Shown here: positions 21,283 through 25,363 of the stretch, piece after piece
How the letters are laid out: every line of letters begins with the position of its first letter
How positions within the stretch are numbered: position 1 is the stretch's first letter
NCBI GenBank assembly: GCA_036897095.1
Contig: JAYMSP010002244.1
Location: 1 to 25,363, forward strand
Source: Plantago elongata
Lineage: Eukaryota; Streptophyta; Magnoliopsida; Lamiales; Plantaginaceae
Direction: 5' to 3'
Length of the DNA stretch: 25,363 nt
Notes under the pieces: model-generated
Database searches by the model: none
Seen by the model: only the letters and a program-made list of their open reading frames with translations
Told to the model about the DNA's origin: nothing
Program-made: the position numbers and the translations under genes

Positions 21283-22710
21283 ATGGCAGAACTAGTCCTT
21301 TCTTCCATGTCCAAGCCACACATAGTCCTCTTCCCATTCATGGCCAAAGGCCACACAATCCCTCTCCTTCACTTAGCCCGTCTACTCGTCTCGCGCAATG
21401 TGTTCGTAACCATTTTCACCACACCTGCCAACCGCCAGTTCATCACTGATTCACTTACCGGAACGGTTGTTTCCATAGTCACCCTTCCGTTCCCCGAAAA
21501 CATGCCTGAAATTCCACCAGGAATAGAAAGCACTGACAAATTGCCATCCATGTCTCTCTTTATTCCATTCGTCAATGGTCTGAGACTAATGCAGCCTGAT
21601 TTCGAACAAGCAATCGAGAAAATTCAATCTGAGGTAACTTGTATTGTATCGGATGGGTTCCTCCACTGGACTCTGGAATCAGCAACACGGTTCAGCATCC
21701 CACGACTGTGCTTCTATGGTATCAGCATGTTTGCAGTGATAGTCTTTGATGCTGCCTGGGGCAGCGACTTTGTATCGTCAGGTGGTTCGGATGATGAGCC
21801 TTTAACCCTCCCTGCCTTTCCCTGGATCAGAATCACTAGGTCTGACTTCATCAGACCATCTGACATGCGTGACATCGAAGGTCCTTATTCGAGTTTTGAG
21901 ACGGATATGTCCGAAGCAACTTCAAATAGCTATGGAATGGTAGGGAACACTTTCTATGACCTTGAACCTACCTTTGCAGATTATTGGAACCGCGAACAGG
22001 TTCCATACACATGGCAAATTGGCCCTCTTTGCATTGTGCAAAACAATAATTCATTACCCAGTCAGAAACCGGAGTGGATTCATTGGCTTGACCAAAAGCT
22101 AGCCCAGAATTGCCATGTCCTGTATGTTGCCTTTGGATCTCAAGCAGAGTTATCACCAGAACAAATGCATGAACTAGTTGTTGGGCTGGAACGATCAAAA
22201 GTAAGCTTCTTGTGGGTCTTAAGGAGCGGACAACCGAGTGGTGGATTTGAAAACACGGTAAAGGGAAGAGGACTTATTGTGAAAGAATGGGTTGATCAGA
22301 AACAGATTCTTGAACATGAAGCAGTCCAGGGATTTTTGAGTCATTGTGGCTGGAACTCTGTCTTAGAAGGGATTTGTGCAGAAGTTCCAATTCTGGCATG
22401 GCCCATGTTAGCCGAGCAAGGTATTAATGCGATAATGGTAGCAGACGAGATTAGAGTTGGTTTACGGGTCAATACTGTTAATGGGTTGGCTAAAGGATTT
22501 GTTACAGGAGAGAGCTTGAAGAATTCAGTGAGAGAGCTGATGGAGGGTGAGAATCGTATGGAGTTGAAGGGAAATGTGATGAGGTTGGCCGAGGCAGCAA
22601 GGCGTGCTGTGACCGATGGCGGTTCATCGTCAAACGATTTAGATAAGTTGATTGAAGAGTTGCACATCAGAAAGAACAAAACAGAAGCTGGATCTCATGG
22701 CAGAAACTAA
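21283..22710 (+). CDS. UGT90A-like: UDP-glycosyltransferase, UGT90A type, intronless and intact
   Basis: A single open frame of 475 residues, the full length for a family 1 plant UGT. The N-terminal acceptor domain carries PHIVLFPFMAKGHTIPLLHL with catalytic His24, and SDGFLHWT with the partner Asp124. TTPANRQFI, PEIPPGIESTDKLP and YVAFGSQAELSPEQ are typical of the UGT90 group. The donor-binding PSPG box is exactly 44 residues (336-379), from WVDQKQILEH through HCGWNS to LAEQ. Its last residue, Gln379, is usual in UDP-glucose-using enzymes. There is no signal peptide, so it should be a soluble cytosolic enzyme adding a sugar to a small lipophilic acceptor. The acceptor cannot be read from sequence; flavonoids are known acceptors for one family member. 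The start context AAAATGGC is good; Met9 is an alternative. Its paralogue lies convergent, 112 bp downstream. Confidence 0.92.
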   Translation: MAELVLSSMSKPHIVLFPFMAKGHTIPLLHLARLLVSRNVFVTIFTTPANRQFITDSLTGTVVSIVTLPFPENMPEIPPGIESTDKLPSMSLFIPFVNGLRLMQPDFEQAIEKIQSEVTCIVSDGFLHWTLESATRFSIPRLCFYGISMFAVIVFDAAWGSDFVSSGGSDDEPLTLPAFPWIRITRSDFIRPSDMRDIEGPYSSFETDMSEATSNSYGMVGNTFYDLEPTFADYWNREQVPYTWQIGPLCIVQNNNSLPSQKPEWIHWLDQKLAQNCHVLYVAFGSQAELSPEQMHELVVGLERSKVSFLWVLRSGQPSGGFENTVKGRGLIVKEWVDQKQILEHEAVQGFLSHCGWNSVLEGICAEVPILAWPMLAEQGINAIMVADEIRVGLRVNTVNGLAKGFVTGESLKNSVRELMEGENRMELKGNVMRLAEAARRAVTDGGSSSNDLDKLIEELHIRKNKTEAGSHGRN

Positions 22711-22822
22711 ATAATTTCAGTTCATATGAGACCTTGTCATGTATGATTATTACTTTGCTTTCCCAAATGATATTTTCACTACATAACAATGATAATTGAT
22801 AAGTAGATAACTGTGTAATTCC

Positions 22823-23902
22823 TTATAGCGTTGAAGTATTGATCTTTTTTTGCTTATGCACCTCCCCAATCATTTGATCCAAACCGTTCCATGATGAACC
22901 ACCCTCGGCCATAGCATTCCTAGATGCCCCAGCCATCTCCTTCACCCTTTGCCTTAGAATCTTCGCCCTTTCACCGCCCATTAGATCTATAACCAAATCC
23001 CTCAAGCTCTCCCGGCTGACAAATCCTTTAGCCGATCCATCAACAGTATTAACCCCCAAACCTATTTTAATTTCCTCAACCACCATCTTTGCATTAAAAC
23101 ATTGCTCTGCTAACATTGGCCATGCAAGAATCGGGACTCCAGCACAAATCCCCTCCAGAACGGAACTCCAACCACAATGACTTAAAAACCCATGCACGGC
23201 CTCATGTTCGAGAATCCCTTTCTGATCTACCCATTCTTTCACCACGATTCCTCTTTCCTTCACTCTTTCCTCATATCCATCAATCAGTTCTATCTCCATG
23301 GTATTTTTCCCCACCACCCACAAAAAGCAAACTTTCGATTCCTCTAATCCCATAGCTATTTCGTAAAACTGCTCAGGTGATATCTTAGCTTGTGATCCAA
23401 ATGCAACATAAAGAACCGGGCGGTTTTCTTCCAACATTTCATCGAGCCAGTTGATCCATTTCGGCTTCTTACCACCAACCAAACTCATCTTTGGTTGTGC
23501 AAGACAGAGAGGACCGACACACCATGCTTGAGGTTCACACTTGCGGTTATAATAATCTGCAAATGGTTTTTCAAGATCGTAGAAGCTGTTAACTAACCTC
23601 CCATAGCTATTTTCCGTAGCTATGACCGACTTCATGATGAAATCAAGATGAGGTCCTCTTGGGTCGCGTTTGTCAAAAGGACCATCAAAGTGGTTCCTAG
23701 TGAGGCTAATCCAGGGGAAGTCTGTCAAAGTGAATGGCTCGTAAGGAGACTCGTGGAGATGTACCAAGCCGGACTGTAAGGCATTCTGCAATACTGTCAT
23801 TGCATAATAGTTCATGCCAAGAAAGCTCACTCTAGGAATGCCAAACCGTGATGCTGATTGTAGAGTCCAGTAAAGGAATCCATCAGAGATTATGCAGCTC
23901 AC
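22823..23902 (-). CDS. UGT90A-like: UGT90A-type glycosyltransferase, last exon only
   Basis: This exon encodes 359 residues that match residues 118-475 of the neighbouring UGT almost end to end, including SDGFLYWT, WLDEMLEENRPVLYVAFGSQ and a 44-residue PSPG box (WVDQKGILEH to MLAEQ). It starts at a plausible acceptor, TATTTATAG, exactly where the neighbour reads GAG-GTA. The natural reading is an exon 2 with V as its first complete codon. About 117 residues that should hold the catalytic His are not found in the remaining 1460 bp of the window. Exon 1 therefore lies beyond it across a long intron, or has been lost and this is a pseudogene. The frame is clean, with no stops, which argues for a working gene. 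One oddity is HCGWSS in place of HCGWNS in the PSPG box. It ends at a TAA at 22823-22825. Confidence 0.85.
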   Translation of the reverse strand: MSCIISDGFLYWTLQSASRFGIPRVSFLGMNYYAMTVLQNALQSGLVHLHESPYEPFTLTDFPWISLTRNHFDGPFDKRDPRGPHLDFIMKSVIATENSYGRLVNSFYDLEKPFADYYNRKCEPQAWCVGPLCLAQPKMSLVGGKKPKWINWLDEMLEENRPVLYVAFGSQAKISPEQFYEIAMGLEESKVCFLWVVGKNTMEIELIDGYEERVKERGIVVKEWVDQKGILEHEAVHGFLSHCGWSSVLEGICAGVPILAWPMLAEQCFNAKMVVEEIKIGLGVNTVDGSAKGFVSRESLRDLVIDLMGGERAKILRQRVKEMAGASRNAMAEGGSSWNGLDQMIGEVHKQKKINTSTL

Positions 23903-24370
23903 CTATAAATACACATGACAGGCAAAAAATTCAGTTCATTTTGGAGTCAAGTTTGTCCGCATGTCACTAAATGTGTCATGATTTGAATTTCGTTCAAACA
24001 AAATTTGCGGCAATTCCTTAATTTTGTCCCATTCGTAGAATTTGTTCGCCAAGTAGCTATAGCAGCAGCTTTCTATATATAGTATTCTTATGGATACTTT
24101 TTAACACGTTATAAATTTTATTTTTTTAAACAGTAAAAACGTGATTCGAGTTCCCAATTAATTAGTTTAAAGTGAAGTTTCATTACCAACTGAATTGTTA
24201 CTTCGTTGCCAACGCACTACAAAATTTGTTTTGCATTTAATGGTGTGACAACAAAATGATCGTGTCTTCTTTTTCTCAATCCCAACTCTTAAGTCAAAAA
24301 TAAAAAATACTACCACCACGTATACTTGCTACACGATCCTATCGTCAAATTAATCAACTAAATTTGGTTC

Positions 24371-24413
24371 TTGTTCTCGTATATATATATATATATATTG
24401 TTCTCGTATATAG
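24371..24413. repeat. (TA)n tract with duplicated flank
   Basis: About nine TA units at 24381-24398 lie between two copies of TTGTTCTCGTATATA-like sequence (24371-24385 and 24398-24412). This suggests a small tandem duplication of about 28 bp. Confidence 0.7.
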
Positions 24414-24535
24414 CCTATCCTATATTTCCAGAAAACATCTCGAACCTACCTATCCTCAAATGATTAAAGTAATCAAGGCATGCCAGGTGTTGGTAATTAC
24501 AGAATAAAAGTTTAAGTGGCTGATTGAAGTAGCAT

Positions 24536-24772
24536 TCAAATGCCTATTTGGATGTTACTTGAAGATTTTGTGTTTATTATGGCATTTAAATGTCGAAGAT
24601 TGAAATGTCTTTACAGTAGTAATATTTTTCTCTACCTATATATCAAACCTATAATACCTTATCCAATTACAATTCTATACCAAACACAATTTTAACAATC
24701 CCACTACAATTCCGATCACTATTCAAACATTTAAATCAGGCATTTAAGTCACATGCCAATCGGCCTCTAATA
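24536..24772. mobile_element. Probable MITE of about 235 bp
   Basis: The left end, near AAATGCCTATTTGGATGTTACTT, resembles the reverse complement of the right end, AAGTCACATGCCAATCGGCCT. The match is imperfect, over about 22 bp. No coding capacity. No target-site duplication was established. Confidence 0.4.
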
Positions 24773-25363
24773 CATGAGCAATTTTCTTTTAATTATATTA
24801 TAAAACTAATTATATTAAATGAAAAGTTTATGACACTGTTTGCCATAACGTTGGAGCGACCATTTATCCACTCAAATAAAATATTTTACAAAAAAAATTC
24901 AATTTCAATTGAAATAGTCCACTCAAATTCTATCTCAATCAGTCCCTAAGTATTATAGATAATTATTTATTAAAAATTACTCATATGTTACATTATATCA
25001 AAATGTTGCTAATGAGTTATTTATCACTTAAAAATGACAAAACTAAAAATAAAAATATGATATTAATACACTTTATTATATTATTAACGCAGTTAAAGTT
25101 ACTTATAATGGAATTTTATCTAGAAGAGCAGTTTATTATTTAACAAAAATTGCTTTATTCAATTTCAGTCGTACATCCCAATGGACCCAATTCCTTTCTC
25201 CAATTTAAAATTAACTAGTTGCCGGCAAAAAAGATTTTTTGACGAACGCGAGTAAAATTTTCCTAAATCAAAACGGAAGATGCCTTTTTATAAGTTCAAA
25301 TGTTGACCACGATTGAAATTCTATAATGAAATCATAATCAAATTAGACAGACATATATATATA

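Larger units (their letters stand above)
23903..25363. other. Intron or flank of the minus-strand UGT
   Basis: I searched the minus strand for the expected first UGT exon (a His-Thr-Ile-Pro-type N-terminus) and found none. The stretch is AT-rich, with a (TA)n tract and a likely MITE, and is either a long intron or unrelated flank. Confidence 0.5.

Noticed and set aside
21237-21449. Plus-strand frame beginning upstream of and overlapping the UGT start
   Set aside because: It starts with TTG, not ATG, and is simply an alternative frame of the UGT 5' end; not a supported uORF.
21369-22679. Minus-strand open frames opposite the intronless UGT
   Set aside because: Codon-composition shadows of a strong UGT coding sequence.
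1-25363. tRNA, rRNA, CRISPR array or bacterial-type operon
   Set aside because: Scanned for and not seen. The regularly spaced repeats are plant microsatellites and transposon repeats, and the genes have plant introns.

Overview
The window reads as nuclear DNA of a dicot plant. It is AT-rich, the genes are widely spaced and split by GT-AG introns, and MITEs and an LTR retroelement fill much of the space. The proteins are plant family types: a KUP/HAK/KT potassium transporter, UGT90-type UDP-glycosyltransferases and a plant NHL-repeat membrane protein. I cannot name the species from sequence alone.

Layout. 1-3513 is intergenic, with a GC-rich hairpin island (268-382) and a nested MITE cluster (784-1199). 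3514-6390 (minus) is a complete seven-exon NHL-repeat protein gene, 512 residues by my splice model. 7193-12342 is a decayed minus-strand LTR retroelement with two ~1 kb LTRs. Its 3.2 kb interior keeps only a broken envelope-like/plant-transposon-protein reading region and shows no gag-pol. 13360-16773 (minus) is a complete eight-exon KUP6/KUP8-type K+ transporter gene, 769 residues. 16774-21282 is gene-poor and repeat-bearing. 21283-22710 (plus) is an intact single-exon UGT90A-type glycosyltransferase. 22823-23902 (minus) is the last exon of a convergent paralogue whose first exon is not in the window.

The NHL and KUP genes show no functional link. The two UGT genes are a tail-to-tail tandem pair 112 bp apart. 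One copy is intronless, and the other has a 3' splice site exactly where the intronless copy reads through. The least conventional signal is in the retroelement: a 16-17 bp near-palindrome close to GGTGTACTGGATACACC recurs more than a dozen times. In the minus strand it can be read as a degenerate G-V-x-x-T-P peptide. It lies in LTR, coding-remnant and apparently non-coding parts of the element, and includes three in-frame 57-bp (19-codon) tandem units. I see no novel defence, toxin or biosynthetic system; the window otherwise looks like ordinary plant chromosome.
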